Source of the DNA: Myrica gale
Lineage: Eukaryota > Streptophyta > Magnoliopsida > Fagales > Myricaceae
Length of the DNA: 64,000 nucleotides
Assembly (NCBI GenBank): GCA_963930655.1
Contig: OZ005612.1
Location: 13,769,001-13,833,000 of the forward strand
Direction: 5' to 3'
The notes under the pieces are model-generated. The model saw nothing but the letters and a program-made list of their open reading frames with translations, was not told the origin of the DNA and did not search any database. The translations under genes were made by a program, and so were the position numbers. Position 1 is the stretch's first letter, and each line of letters begins with the position of its first letter. Shown here one piece after another: positions 9,706 through 22,645 of the stretch.

Positions 9706-11190
9706 TTGTTGTTTACAATGTATTTTGTTGTACACAATGATGTTGATTCTTTTCCTTTTGTATTGAGGCATATTTTGTACTTGAATGACCTCTGTCACAT
9801 TTTGAACTTGTAATGCATACCAGATGCTCGGTCGGTCGAATGCCCAAAAAATTCACTAAGTTTGTATCCCTGCACAATTGTATATAAAAGCAAGAGTTTG
9901 TACACAACATATGTAATAAGTGAAATATCATCTTTATTGCGAATTTGTCATAGTTTATAAATCTAGAATCAGTTGGAAGTTTCTTTCATTTTTAATGCAA
10001 CATAGAAGGTCGTATTAACTACATTCCTCCAAAAAACAAAAAGTTAACAAAGCCTAGTTTTAGCTGCAACAGTCATCTTCAGATTTTGCAATATTGCAAT
10101 ATTCTGCTCAAAGTGCAGACTTAAAGGTGCATTAAACAAAGGGAGAAAAAGAAGAGCAATTTGCCATCTTGAGAGCATGTTATTGCTTTAAAACTTCGGT
10201 TTATATTCAAGTTGTCACTAATATGGTGGCATAGTTGGTACCGGTCACTTATGGGATAAGATTTTATTAATATATGATCAATAGATCAAAGAAAAAAAAT
10301 ACATTAGACCAAGTGCATAAAATGCTAAAAAATGACCTAGTATGAATGTAGGACCACCGCTAAAATCGCCACCACTAAGAGCCGATTTTTGCCCTTAACG
10401 GTGTAAGTGTAGGTTACCCATATTTGAAAACCGGCATATCCGGTGTAGGTGTCAGCTTTGGCCAAAATCGGCACCTACACCGAATTTGAACAACCCTAGT
10501 TTGATGTTGAAAATTATGATATTCAAATTAAAAATCTCCTACATAGAAACGATATGTCAGTGCGTTTGTTTTCTTAATTTCCAATTTACTTAAACTCAAG
10601 TCTTAAACATTAATTTCAGAGTCGTTTATTTAATTTTTCCAGTTTTTCAAGTGTGTTCTTTTGCGTGCTTGATTTATTTTCTTATTTGTTTTATAGTTCA
10701 CTTAAGGTCATTATTTAATTTACATAGAAACGATAGTTTGGGCTAACACTAACTTCTTACTCAAGGTTAATAGAAAGCATGAGAAGAGTAACGGAGGGGA
10801 AGCAAAGTATTATCTGTATCTCTTTCCTATTCTCTTTCGAGCTTGGTGTGTCTTGTATTGTTTCTTGCATTTAAAAAAAAACAAGAGTGAAGAGATAGAG
10901 TCAGATCCAAAATCAAGCCATGCGAATTATAAAAAGGTGGAAGACCCAAAAAAGAAAGAAAGAAAAAGCAGACTTTGGTTTTATTCATGGTACATCGATA
11001 TAGCCTTAAAATCTATATCCGCTACTACTTGCTTGGTATTGCTCTGGGGATGCTTTATTTTGTCACTTATCTTTTTTTTTTTTTTGCTTTTTCTCGCCGA
11101 TACGTGTCGGAAGTGCATTTAAATTTGCTTTGAAACAAAATATCCTCGAATGTTGTTTTTTTTTCCATCTTCTTTCTTGTAATGAGGGGT
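9706..11190. other. AT-rich intergenic DNA
   Basis: No convincing gene is present. About 10365-10498 is GC-richer with inverted CGGTGTAGGTG / CACCTACACCG motifs ending CAACCCTAG, possibly a small hAT-like relic without clear duplications. The frame at 10853-11122 has low-complexity K/E and F runs and no family features. Confidence 0.5.
10540..10735. repeat. Exact 15-bp direct repeat 181 bp apart
   Basis: TACATAGAAACGATA occurs at 10540-10554 and again at 10721-10735. It may be a target duplication around a ~166-bp insertion, or a local duplication. No A-tail or inverted ends confirm an element. Confidence 0.45.
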
Positions 11191-12930
11191 ATCTCCTTCA
11201 TAGGATGACCTAAGTCCTAAGAGAGATTGGAGACGTGTGGTTTTTTCGTTCCTTTTTTAGGAGTCAGATAGACATTTAGTGGGAGAGATCAGCTGACACT
11301 GTGTCTTTCCTGTAGAAGAGATAGTTAAAAAGTAAGTGATCAGCTGACACTGTGTCTTTCCTATAGAAGAGATAGTTAAAAAGTAAATGATCCTTGTTCA
11401 ATTGTGTCTTTCCTAATGAAAAACAAGTTTTTTCTTTCACGGGATTTCAAAAATCGTGAAAGGCTTTTGATTTTTCATTAGTGGATCTTAAGAGAATGAG
11501 GTTCAACTAACCTGGGCTCTGATACCACTGATAGCTTAGACGGCGGAAAATTAACTTACAAATTCTCTCTGTGTCGATCTCGAGAATTTTTCAATAATCT
11601 TCAGGTTCTTGTCGATCTTACAATCTTGAGAATTTCACATTAGCAGCTCAAATGTTCTGCCTCCTTCCTCTCCACGCTCACAACTGTGTAGGATTTTCTC
11701 TGAGTCCTGATGGCCAACTCTCAGACTAACAATTAGTCAAATTATTAGGTTAAGTTAGACTATCTCATAGCTATCCTTATATATGAAAACCCTAGATGTG
11801 ATATGCGTGGAATCGTTAGGGATCTCAGATCTCGGTCGTAGGATATCTTGCTTGTTAAAAGATGGTCTTCTGTTCTTGTTGCCTTAGAAGCTGATCTACC
11901 TGAGCGGAGAGTTAGATTCCGTTCTATACATGGAAAACTCTTTTTTCATTAACTCTCTTATATTCTTTAATATCGAATTTTAGGCTTCTACTAATTGTAA
12001 TCATGTCCATCAACATATTACAATTCACCACCGAGAATTTCATATAGATTTGTGAAATCATTTTGCTAGCAATTATTTGTTTATTTATCCTTCAACCACA
12101 CTATATTCCATATAAGATAATAGGACCGGAATATTATCATTGATAAAGTCTCTAGCTCATATAATTCTTAATTTTATAATCTGTAACTCATTGGACTCTC
12201 GAATTGTTTCCAAAACAATTTTACAAATAAATCTATATATTATATATTAATTTAAAAAAATATTTTCACAAAATTCCTCTGGCCAGAGATTTCTTTTTCT
12301 CGAGTCCAGCCCTATACAGATATACTTGAATATACTAATTCACAAAGAGACTGGTGGATTCCTTGTTGAGCATTTATACAAACTCACTCATTATGTACAA
12401 GACCCAACGTTATCTGAAATATTTGACCTAGAACGATCATCACCAAATGGCTCGGTCAAAGCAAAAGTACACAACAAACAGATCCATACAAACCTCTCAG
12501 GTCTAAGGATACAATAAATCAATTGTGTTGAATATCTTCTCAACATCAATGATCACTTACAGAAGATATTCATATTTAATCATGTCCAGTACATGTACTC
12601 TTACACACTACACTCACTCGTTTGCTTAAGGTCACCACATCAATGACTGAGTACATCATCCTATTTCATAGAGGCACAACGAGTGCAAACCTATTGTACA
12701 TAAGTATGTACCTTGGTCTAGAACAAAACATCAAGTGTACAAGGAACCGAAAAATCATACTCCCCCGCCTTTGATTCATATAATCATTATCATGACTTTT
12801 CTACAATGTCACTTAATAATAACCGTGTAACATCTTATGTTACAACATATTACCCAATATAATAAATATAAACATGTGGCATCTAAATAACAATTATTTA
12901 GAATGATGATTTTAGGGCATATTTCTTACA
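11191..12930 (-). mobile_element. Copia LTR retrotransposon fossil 1 (LTR plus leader)
   Basis: On the minus strand the LTR runs from 12930 (TGTAAGAAATATGCCC) to 11529 (GCTATCA), about 1.4 kb. It is followed directly by a primer-binding site matching initiator tRNA-Met (GTGGTATCAGAGCCCAGG) and a leader stretch containing a 51-bp tandem repeat. No coding part is recognisable. It is an incomplete, broken Copia copy. Age cannot be estimated because no second LTR is seen here. Confidence 0.7.
11287..11388 (+). repeat. 51-bp tandem duplication
   Basis: Two nearly identical units start GATCAGCTGACACTGTGTC at 11287 and 11338, with a partial third after them. Confidence 0.9.
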
Positions 12931-14333
12931 ACTACATGCTGAAAAGATCAAATCCAAAAAAATTCAAAGTCGAACTTCTTATATGTAGAAAGTCAAAATC
13001 GATGAAAGTGTCGACTAAAGATCTCATGAGTCAACTACATGTCGGGAAAGTCAAATCTAAAAAGGTCAAATTCAAACCTTAAAATCGAAAAAAGTCAAGA
13101 TTGGAATTGGTGTCGACTACATAGAAGGATGAGTCTACTTTAGCCCTTCAACAAGAAAAAAGAATTTTGGATTTGCCTTAGAGAAGTCCACTACATGGTC
13201 ACAAAGTGTTGACTATCATCGGCGGGACAACTCAGAACTTGAAATTTCAAACGGCTATGTTTGCATTTAATGCGCTCCAATTTGCACAATTGATTTGACA
13301 TATCCCTCTCAAAACCAAGTTCTTTATCTCTTATCTTGAAGATCATCTTTTTTCAATTGTTGTTAGCTCTTAAAGGAAATTTCTTTCCACCAACAGTGCA
13401 CTTCATTGGTAAAATAGTAGAAAAACTCAATGGAGTATCCTTGGTCGTGGAATGATGCTTGGATTTAAATTGAACTGCCTAAACATCTCAGTATTGTATC
13501 TCTCAACCTTATTCTCTTTATTTTCATGCTATTTATCTTTGAGGTTGATTATAAAAATGAGATTCTGAATTTAAGTTAAGAATAATCAAAGCTTTTACAA
13601 CTTGATTCATTTCCTTTTATGATATCTTTGTTATGATCGTCCCATCTCTAAATGGGTTAAAATGAAGCTAAATATTTTTTCTTGCTTATATTCTAAAGCT
13701 TTGTACTAGCATTATTATATCATGGGTTTTATTGTGCTATATTTGCATAAAATTTTATAAAACTCAATTCACTCCCCTCTTGAGTTGTTTACACGGACTC
13801 ACAGTTGATATCAGAGCCACGTCTCTTGATATTTGACTTAACTGCCAAAGAGTAAAGATCATGACAACCTTTGTTAACTCCTGCTTACCGGAAGGACAAT
13901 CAACAAATAGATCTCCTTTATTCAAAGAAATAAATTATAATTACTAGAAGACTAGAACAAAGATTTACATTCAAGCCGTTGATTATAATCTGTGGAGGAC
14001 TATTATAAATGGACCGAAATTTCTAAGAATATTATTGAAGAAGTGAAAGTTATGTCCTTAAAATCTATGATGAAAAAGTGAAAGTTATGTTCTTAAAATC
14101 TAAAGCTATGAACTTTCTATTTTGTGCTTTGGACTCAAATAAATTCAATAAAGTATCCATATGCGAATCTGTTAAAGAAATTTGGGATAAAGTTCAAGTT
14201 ACAAATGGGGGAAATAATCAAGTGAAAGAATCAAATATCAACATGCTAATTCATAATTATGAACTATTTAAAATAAAGCTCGATGAAAGCATATCCTCCA
14301 TGTTTATTAGATTTACCTATTAAATACAGAAGA
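12931..14333 (+). mobile_element. Copia LTR retrotransposon fossil 2 (partial LTR, PBS, gag piece)
   Basis: The LTR-like part ends ...GGACTCACA at 13803 and is followed by a tRNA-Met-type primer-binding site (TTGATATCAGAGCCACG). Beyond it is a piece of Copia gag, with an UBN2-like stretch at about 14078-14323. The LTR end resembles the 3' end of the solo LTR at 60341-61496 (minus strand there), so the two belong to related Copia families. The copy is broken and partial, with fossil 1 on its left and fossil 3 on its right. Confidence 0.65.
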
Positions 14334-17300
14334 GTTGCAAAAAAATTGTCTTGTCTCAGTCGACACTTGTCATCATATACAAAGATTACATGCTGATAAC
14401 TAGACTTTAGAACTAACCACCATATACATGAGTATCTACTGCTGCTAATATCTAATGCTATAATAACATTTATCCTAACTAAGGAAATAAAAATTGTGCA
14501 ATAAGAGATGTCGGCAACACTGTACAAGGAAAGATATCGGTAAAATTGAAAGTTTGAATTGGCAAATTTGAAGTGACCATAAAATGGCCAACTATGATAT
14601 TTGTTGACATCCCCCCTCAAATTAATGAGGGTAAGTCGACCACCATCAATTTGCTAACAAGGAAATAATGGCGCTGACATGTCTTTGATTTGGTGAAGAT
14701 ACCCACAATTTGGAGAGCTATGAAAATGTGTGAGAGGCTGATAACGTTATGATCAAATGCTTCTCGAACGCAATGATAAGTGACTGTCATGTGCTTGGTC
14801 AGCTTATGGAAGACAAGATTGGCGGCAATTTGGATGGCACTTGTGTTGTCTCCATGAAGAGGAGTAGATGTGCCTGTGAGAAACCAAGTTCAATGAGGAG
14901 ACCACATCACAGAGCTAGATTATTTCAAAGCATCCAAAGACATAGCACAATACTCGGCCTTAGTAAAGGACTTAGATACACATTCGTGCTTTTTACATTT
15001 CTAAGAAATAAGGGATTCACCAAGGAACATGCATCATATGGTAGTGTATTTTCCAGTATCTGTGCAAGCAGACCAATTGGCGTCGCAATATGCTTGCAGC
15101 TAAAGTGACGAACATGCTTAAAAAAAGCCACAATTAGGAGATCCAAGAAGGTAGCGAATGATCCATGAACAACGGCTAGATGAAGATGCCGAGTAGCTTG
15201 CATGAACTTGCCGACAGTATGGAGAACATAAGATATGTCTTACCATGTGATGGTTAGGTAGTTAAGACTACCAACCAATTTTGATAAAAGAGTGAGATAA
15301 TCAAGGAGGTCACCTTCATCACTCCAATATTTTACATTCATTTCCATAGGAGTGTCAATAGTTGTAGTCTCGGTCAATCGAGCCAAAGTGACAAGGTCCT
15401 GAATATATTTGCCTTGATTCAAGAAAATACCCTGTGGCTAATGATATACCTCCAAACCCAAAAAAAATGGTATGTAACAGATGTTGAAGTTTAGAAATGG
15501 TACCATGGTCAGAACTATTACATGTCATGTCATCTACATAAACGAGAAGCATGATTATATTATTAGCCGTCTTTTGTAGAAATAAAGAAGAATCAGACTG
15601 ACTTTGGTTGAATGAGAAGCCTAGTAGAGTGCAACAAAATTCTCAAACCATGTATATGGTGTTTTCTTCAAACCATTCAAAGAACGCTTTAATTTACACA
15701 CATTAGTAGAAGAAAAAATAGTCATACCAGAAGGAAGTTTCATGTAAACTTCAACCTTAAGATCTCCATGTAAGAAGACGCTCTTTACATCCATTTGATG
15801 TAATGACCAAGATTAAGAGGCAACAAGTGCAGGAATTATTCGAACAATGGTCATCTTGGCCACAAGTGCGAAGGTCTTCATAGTCTATACCATATTCTTG
15901 TTTATTTTCAAGAGCCACCAATCGATCCTTGTAGCAGTCTAAAGATCCCTCCTGACGAACTTGATAGAAAACACTATTTTACTTCCAATTGGTTTCACAG
16001 ATGGAGGGTAAGCCACAATTTTTCAAGTTTAGTTTTCTTCGAGAGCTTGAAGCTCTGCATCCATTACTTTCTGCCAACACTCAATTTCATGGTTTGTTTA
16101 TAAGACAAAGGAATAGGAATGAAGAGCAAAGTGGTTGTCAAGGATAGGATAGAGGAGAGAAAAAATCAAACCTATGGAAGGGTCTACGAACCCAAACACT
16201 CTTTCTGATTGGTGCAGCTGCACTGCTGGGTTCTGAAACATGAACAACAGCCAAGGAATGATCTAAAGGAGGTTTGGGGGAGCTGCAAAAGGATCAGAAA
16301 ACAAAGGGAAAACAAATCTTGATGGAGCAATGTGATCACAGTGAATTGGAGAAAAATTAATGATTTTCCACAAAAAAACCACATTCCTTGAGATACGTGT
16401 TCTACAAAGGTAAGGATAATAACAGATAAAGTCTTTCTGAGAAACAGAATATATTATAAATAACATTTGACTAATTGAGTTATGATTTTAGCATGTTCTT
16501 GAACTGGAAGGTGAAGAAAACACAATCAAAAGTACAAAGATTATAATACTGCGGAGCATGACCAAATAAACGTAGAAAAAAAAAGATACATTTTCCAAGA
16601 TATCTCACCAGAATCGAGGTGGCATAGATGACTCAAGTAGAAGAGTGCAGACAACATCTAGGAGGTGATGATTCTTTCTCTTAGCCACATCATTATGTTG
16701 TGGTGTGGATGGACAAAACCACTGAAAAATGATCCCATGAGTTTGACGGAATTCCTTAAAAAATATTAGGCTTGTACTTGCCCCCATTGTCAGAATGCAA
16801 GACTTCTATCTTAGCAAAAAATTAATTCTCAAGATGAGCACAAAAAAATCTTAAAGATAGAGAAGACCTCACCCATAGAGCGAATAAAGTATATCCAAGT
16901 ACATCTATTATAATCGTCAACGAACGTGATGAAGTATTTGTAGTTGGCATCAGAAATTACGTATGACATTCCCCACACATCACTATGTATCAATTTAAAT
17001 GGTCAAACCCTATGTGGAGTGTGAGTGGAAAAAGTCAGAATTTTACTTTTCCCAAGTTTATATGAATTGCAATCAAAATGGACCGCACCGAGAAAATATG
17101 ATTTTTTATTCTCAAGTAAACAAAATGTAATAACCTATGAAGTAAGTTAGTGTTTCGATGTCTTAAGCGCCTATGTCACATTCAATTATCAACTTGAACA
17201 GAATACCAAGTAATAAAATTCAAAGATAAAAAAAGAGATAATGGTAGATGAAGAGGAAAAAGATGTCGCTCTTTAGGCCTTATCGCGACCATTCTCCAGG

Positions 17301-17848
17301 ATACTTGATTATGTACAACACAATCAGATTGAAAAATTTGGACGTGACAACCATTGTCAATCAACTGACTCACATAAACAAGATGAGTAGAAAGATCAAG
17401 AGAAACATCACTTATGTAATATCCCAAAAAAAATGGCATACTTGTAATTTTGAGTTAAAGGACTAGAACGGGTTATGCTGTAAAATAGGTCATCGACACT
17501 TATCCAAAGAAGCACTTTATGTATGGATTTCAAATACAAAAGAAAAAAATAAATGAAGATAAAAGAAGCATTTATGAAGAAAAGACAATTAATGTGTAAA
17601 CTAGACACGCCAACCTCCCCTCTTCCATAGGGTTAGACAAGTTAAAACTCTACAAAAAAAAAAATGAAACGAACTGAAAGGAATGATGGCAATAGACACG
17701 TCTCCCTTCTTCCGTAGGGTTAGACCAGCAAAAGAAAAAGAAAATAAAGGAAAACAAAAAGAAGCATTTATGAAGACAAGACCACCAGGAGACTAATGCA
17801 TTAACTCTACGATGATCGCAAATAGACACATCTTATATAAGGTTAGAC

Positions 17849-18157
17849 TATGCCAGAACAAAATCGGATTGCAGATCGGATTGGACCAGATTTATTAATA
17901 TAAAAAAATTATATTTTTTTAATATAAATTATAAACTTAAAAAGTTTAATTTTAACATAAACTAAAACTATGTGTTTTGTCATGTCCTTCTCCCTTCGAA
18001 ATTAACCTTAAAAATTAAAAATAAAATAAAAAAATGAAACCGATGGGGACCACTTAAGTGATCCAGACCGGACCAGATCACTTATAAGTGGTCCGATCCG
18101 GTCCTCCATATAAGCACAATCGGAAATCCGGACCGGATTTCCGATTGTGCAGCCCTA
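17849..18157. mobile_element. 309-bp hAT-like MITE with exact 8-bp target duplication
   Basis: It is flanked by identical GGTTAGAC (17841-17848 and 18158-18165). The right end GATTGTGCAGCCCTA and left end TATGCCAGAACAAAATCGGA form loose inverted repeats. The interior has CGGACCGGAT-type motifs and an exact palindrome at 18115-18149. It was inserted into the Copia fossil and is non-coding. Confidence 0.8.
18115..18149. repeat. Perfect 35-bp palindrome
   Basis: The 17-bp arms CACAATCGGAAATCCGG and its exact complement are separated by a single A. It lies within the right arm of the MITE. Confidence 0.95.
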
Positions 18158-18230
18158 GGTTAGACTGGCTAAGAATTTCATACTTTTCTCTCTCGTTTGT
18201 ACAAAGAGACATCTTTAAATCTCCTATATA

Positions 18231-19587
18231 AAGACTGTGAATGACGCGTGATCAACTTCTGGTAGTATGACAAGTGTCGAAGTTGTTAAAGTAATATAGG
18301 GATGAATTTCAATATCGAATTCACAGAGATAATGGAATTATTGCGAGCATTAAATATCATATATAACAAAAGAAGTTATGACTATGAAAAATAGAAAAGG
18401 TTTTACATACTTTTGAATGAACAAAGATGGATTTACAACCATGTTGAATCAATCATGTGCTGTCTGTTTACGTATAAAGAGGAAAATTATGAGTTGGTTT
18501 TTGACGTCTATGTTTCATAATTGAATGAGAAATTAAGAAAATAGAAAAATAATAAAAATAGACAAATGCAAGCTATTCTAAAAGTAATGTGCAAAGAATG
18601 AACTAATATTCTAAGAGACAATAAATCACCTAAGCATTAAGTTTTACCCTTTTCACATATTGTGGTGAATAGCACTCAATTTCCACTTTCTACAACAACT
18701 TACCCTTCATAAAGATCATGATTGGAAAATATAACAATCTATTCACAATGATCATTGTAACCAAAATTAATTACTAAATTTCATAACAAATTTAGACATC
18801 AAAAGAAAGTCCGTGGAATCTTATATCAAATTCAAGCATCAATTGTGTCTCGTCATCAACAACATATCAAGATTAAGCATAAAGAACTCAATTATTTCCT
18901 AATGGTAATTGCAATACAAATTAGTAAATATAGGAAATGAAAATCAAAGAGAAAATTGAGATATCCAACTCAATCCGATTCCAGACTACTCCTTGAAACC
19001 TACGCTTAGAAATTTAGCCCAACATATCTAAATCAAACTCTGTTAAAAACATTTTAGAATCAACTAGTTGCATTAAAGACAAAAAATATTCGAAGAGCTC
19101 AAAATCCTCTGCTCCCATGACTCCAAAAAGTATTCAAGAGTTCTAGTAATTTTTTCCTTCCCTGAACCAAGAATTCGGTGACAAATCCAGCAATTTCAAT
19201 AAGGGTTGTTGTCTGTAGAAAGGACATAGGGTTCTCGTTGGGTTCGTGAGATAGAGTGAAGTACGTGGGTCCTATAAGTGCTGCTGCAATGTCGTTAGGT
19301 TAGTTTTCTTTAAAAAAATTTAAGCTCGCTTTATCGCAGGTGGAAATTAGGAATTTATTTATTTTTTTAGCTGGCGTCCTACGTGAAGATACACGTGGCA
19401 TCATCCTAATCACTGCTGACGTGGTATTTTTTGACACGTCAGCCAAGTCCGTTAGTGGGTTAACGCCTAATGGATGGAGGGATCAACTTTTTACCTAGAA
19501 GAGTGACCACATGGACATGTTTGTAGAAAGTGATACTGCATTAACAAATTTGTCAAAAAGTGATACCACAGGACCTATAGTACAATT
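18231..19587. other. Possible LTR remnant, AT-rich
   Basis: No gene is present. The left part (GACAAGTGTCGAAGTTG, AAGTAATATAGGGATGAA, CGAATTCACAGAG) resembles in layout the 3' LTR end of the Athila fossil at 45598, suggesting a Gypsy LTR relic in the same orientation. The right part (19430-19570) has GCTGACGTGG...CACGTCAGCC arms and a repeated 'GTGATACYRCA' phrase common in plant dispersed repeats. Low certainty. Confidence 0.35.
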
Positions 19588-19818
19588 AAGCCAAAAAATC
19601 TCATCAAAACTTCTCTCTTTCATACTTTTTCACTAAAACTCCAATATTTTTTTATTAAAAATTTCATCAAATCATCTCTCTTTACACCTTTTTACAAACT
19701 ACAATAAAAATCAATCTACAATCAAATATCTTTAAAAAAATTCATCAACTTTTTACATACACCAATAAAACTCCAATCTAGCTACCTAAATATTACAACC
19801 ACTATCAAAATTTTCTAC
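19588..19818. mobile_element. AT-rich MITE, copy B
   Basis: It contains TTTTTCACTAAAACTCCAAT, ATTTCATCAAATCATCTCTC and CAATAAAACTCCAATCTA, the reverse-strand version of the core seen in copies at 9481 and 26742. Ends are not sharply defined. Confidence 0.45.
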
Positions 19819-21295
19819 AAATTTAAAAGATTTTTTTTTTTTTGCAACTGCACATCACTGAGTCTGCCAAAACATTAGCAATCATTTCCAAGGTGTCAAC
19901 CAATCAATGAAAAATATAGTTTTTCCCTGCAAATATTCCCTTCATTAACGTTGAAACAAATTAACACAGCCTTAGTTCTTCATTTGATCCCACAGATGCT
20001 TATAAGTCATTCGAAATTGAACAACATATGTAAGCTTGCAGAAAAAAAATTCCTAAGAATTTCTACTTAACAAGAAAAAAATTAAATTAGGATATCAGTT
20101 GCAGCACTGCAGACAAGTTATTTATCATCGTCCAAATTAACAGAATTTGTCTACAACTTTTGGCCTATGTCAAGCATTGATGAAAAGTGTAAACTAAAAA
20201 CTATTGAGCGAGTTTTTTCAACTATGAACTCAGTGAAGATAAAACTAATTCAAATAAAATAGAGGATGCTTTTCTTACAGATTATTTAGCTGTCTACCTT
20301 GTGAGAGAAATAGCTCAAAGGTTTAGTATATATCATTGAAGAGTTTTATTCGTTGATATATGCTCAAAGGTTCAGCAACCGTACCCGATCTTTTTATGCT
20401 CTTCTAACTTCAGAGTCCTTACTTACTCCATTAATCGATTATATATTATTTTCCATGTATATTTTTTAAGTAATTAATTAGTAATAAAATTTGTTTATAG
20501 GAATCATTATTTTCCATGTATATTGTTTAAGTAATTAATTAGTAATAAAATCCATTATTTAGAGACTTTTAATATTTCAGAGTAGGTTCAATAAATAAAA
20601 ATTAAAAAAAAAAAGATTTGACTTGAAAAAACTGTGGGCATTAATACTAGAAATGCATAAAAATAATAAAATTCTCATGACTTTATAATAAATGATGAAG
20701 CAATCAAAGAGCTGCTTCTGCACAGAAGAAAAAACAAACTGGAGTCCAATACAGACGAACAAACTAGCCTACCTAATCACCCAATGGGCTACTAAGAGGT
20801 CCAGTTTTGGAACTTCTCCCTAAACAGAACAGAACAGAACAGAACAGAACCACCTCTATTATCTTATCCACGTCATTTACATTTGTGTGGTTGCACGTGA
20901 CTTTGTGAATAATTCTAATAATCATACCAAAAGAAACTTACACGACATGTAGTATCCAAGAAAAAAAAAGAGTAGGACATGTAGTGCCGTCCGATCATGG
21001 AATTAGGTTACTTAAAAGTGAACGATACCATCATCAACTGTCTTAATCCACGTCATTTCACACGTGTTCTTCAATCTGTGGCCGACAAGAAACCAGCCAC
21101 ACTTTTTTGGGGGGCTCCATTCAATTGGATCGGAGTACTGCGAGGCTCTATTTACCTCATCAGAAACAGAGTTGCAGAGGGGTATCTTCAATTTCCTTGG
21201 AAGACTTATTTGTATAAGGTCAACTAAGACACGTAGAAACACACCATACCATTCCCTAGTAGAGGCAATTTCTTAAGTTATACGAGAGAGAATAT
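19819..21295. other. AT-rich intergenic DNA with a small pentanucleotide array
   Basis: No recognisable gene. An (ACAGA)n run lies at 20824-20850, and the 13-mer TTTCCATGTATAT recurs at 20450 and 20511 beside TTAAGTAATTAATTAG, a local duplication of about 60 bp. Overlapping frames on both strands at about 20997-21276 have no family features and no visible gene context. Confidence 0.45.
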
Positions 21296-22347
21296 CATTA
21301 AAGCATATCACACTAAAACAAAAACAAAAACAAATATATTGCTAATACATATTTGATGGGTATAGAAATATCAGTCCGATTCAGTCCAAACGAAATACCA
21401 GAAACTCTACGGGCTGAAAAAAATACATGTCCAGCAGTGCTCGCCTAAAGAGCCTCATAATTCTAAGAAGGCCTAAAAAGGCTCTGGCCCTCAAAGCCCC
21501 GCTTGCTTGCAGAAAGGGGCCTTAACGTGTCTAATGCCTCTCCCTTGAAATTTGCCCAATCACTCAAGAGGTCTCAATAAAGAACCTCTTTTCCACATGC
21601 TGACGCAGAAAAGGAGAGGCGTCCCAAAAACAAAGACTCTTCTGCCACGATGATTTTGTATGTCTCAACTTTCGTGCACAACAAGAAAAGACCCTACGCT
21701 CCTATAAAAACCTCCTCCAGGTACACAAAAATCTAAAATACACATTAAAACTACTTCACAAGCTACCTTTTTCCATGACAATTTGCCCATTTTTATATAG
21801 AAAAAACTACAACTACCATATTTGCCTCAAAAGTCTTTCTGCCATTAGTGGAGGTTGTTGGCACACAAAGCCTTCAAATGTAGGTTACATGCAAGAGCCG
21901 GATGTGACTTCCTTTTTGCTGTCACTGGATACATCATGCTATTAGTAGTTGGGCTAATTGATTCTGACAATTACTTTGTAACGTCCCACTTTCAGAAGAC
22001 AGCAAACACCAATCATGTGAAAATATGAAAGATTTGGAACTATTTTTTGGGTGAAGTGGTTCACATGGGCAGGAATTAAATTATATTTCGCATGTCAGAC
22101 AGTATTTAAAGGTTTTGGCGTGACATTGTTTAACGTGATGAATAAGATTAGGCCTGCATGCTTCCTCCATCATTTTAAAGCTCCATGTAAAGCTGTTCTA
22201 AGGCCCATTATATAGGCTGATTTTTTGAGGTTAATTGGTCCCGCGTGAGAAAGTGTTACTGAATTTATGGGTTCTAAAAAGTAGTAGCAAAGGAAAGCTT
22301 GATTGATCAGGAAAATGGAATAAAATAAAAAAATAAAAACAAGGGTT
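21296..22347. other. Intergenic DNA with LTR-promoter-like text
   Basis: No gene is present. A GC-richer block (21400-21960) contains a TATA-like element (CTCCTATAAAAACCTCCTCC near 21700) and short direct repeats, as in an LTR promoter region. No paired LTR, primer site or coding remnant supports it, so it stays unassigned. Confidence 0.3.
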
Positions 22348-22645
22348 AGGTTCGTTTTCTATATTTTTTCAGGATTCAAATACATTCACAAAACTATCAC
22401 AGAACATATTCAGAATTCAAACACAAACACAAACTCATTTTACACAATCTCCAACAAATTTTTACTTATTTATTCAATATAAATTTTATCTCTATATTTT
22501 TTCACATAACTCTAATATTTTTTATTAAATAATTACATCAAATCATTTATCTCTCTACTTTACGCAAACACCAATAAAATACTATTCAACATAAATATTC
22601 ACAACTTTTTTAAAATTTTACATTTTTACTCAAGCCGAACATATC
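22348..22645. mobile_element. AT-rich MITE, copy C (inverted partner of copy D)
   Basis: About 300 bp that align along their length, in reverse complement, with 26226-26524. Examples are GTTCGTTTTCTATATTTTTT, ATTACATCAAATCATTTATC and ACTCAAGCCGAAC against their complements there. No ORF is present. Confidence 0.6.

Larger units (their letters stand above)
14334..18230 (-). mobile_element. Copia LTR retrotransposon fossil 3
   Basis: This is a minus-strand Copia element. An LTR-like block (14334-14609) ends at a polypurine tract (TTTGAGGGGGGA on the minus strand). Moving right are pol remnants: RNase H/RT C-terminal part (about 14750-15430), the RT core with a YVDD-type motif (15355-15552), integrase remnants (about 16600-16790) and a GAG-pre-integrase region (about 17180-17440). 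Right of these lies a repeat-rich stretch (17560-17850) with recurring TAGACACRTC...GGGTTAGAC blocks. It is old and clearly broken, with many breaks across pol and no long frame left. A 309-bp hAT-like MITE is inserted in it at 17849. The right boundary is approximate. Confidence 0.75.

Noticed and set aside
20997-21276. Small genes on both strands
   Set aside because: Overlapping 70-76 codon frames on opposite strands, with no known domain and no gene context.
21296-22347. Complete LTR
   Set aside because: TATA-like text only. No TG...CA ends, target duplication, primer site or second copy could be found.
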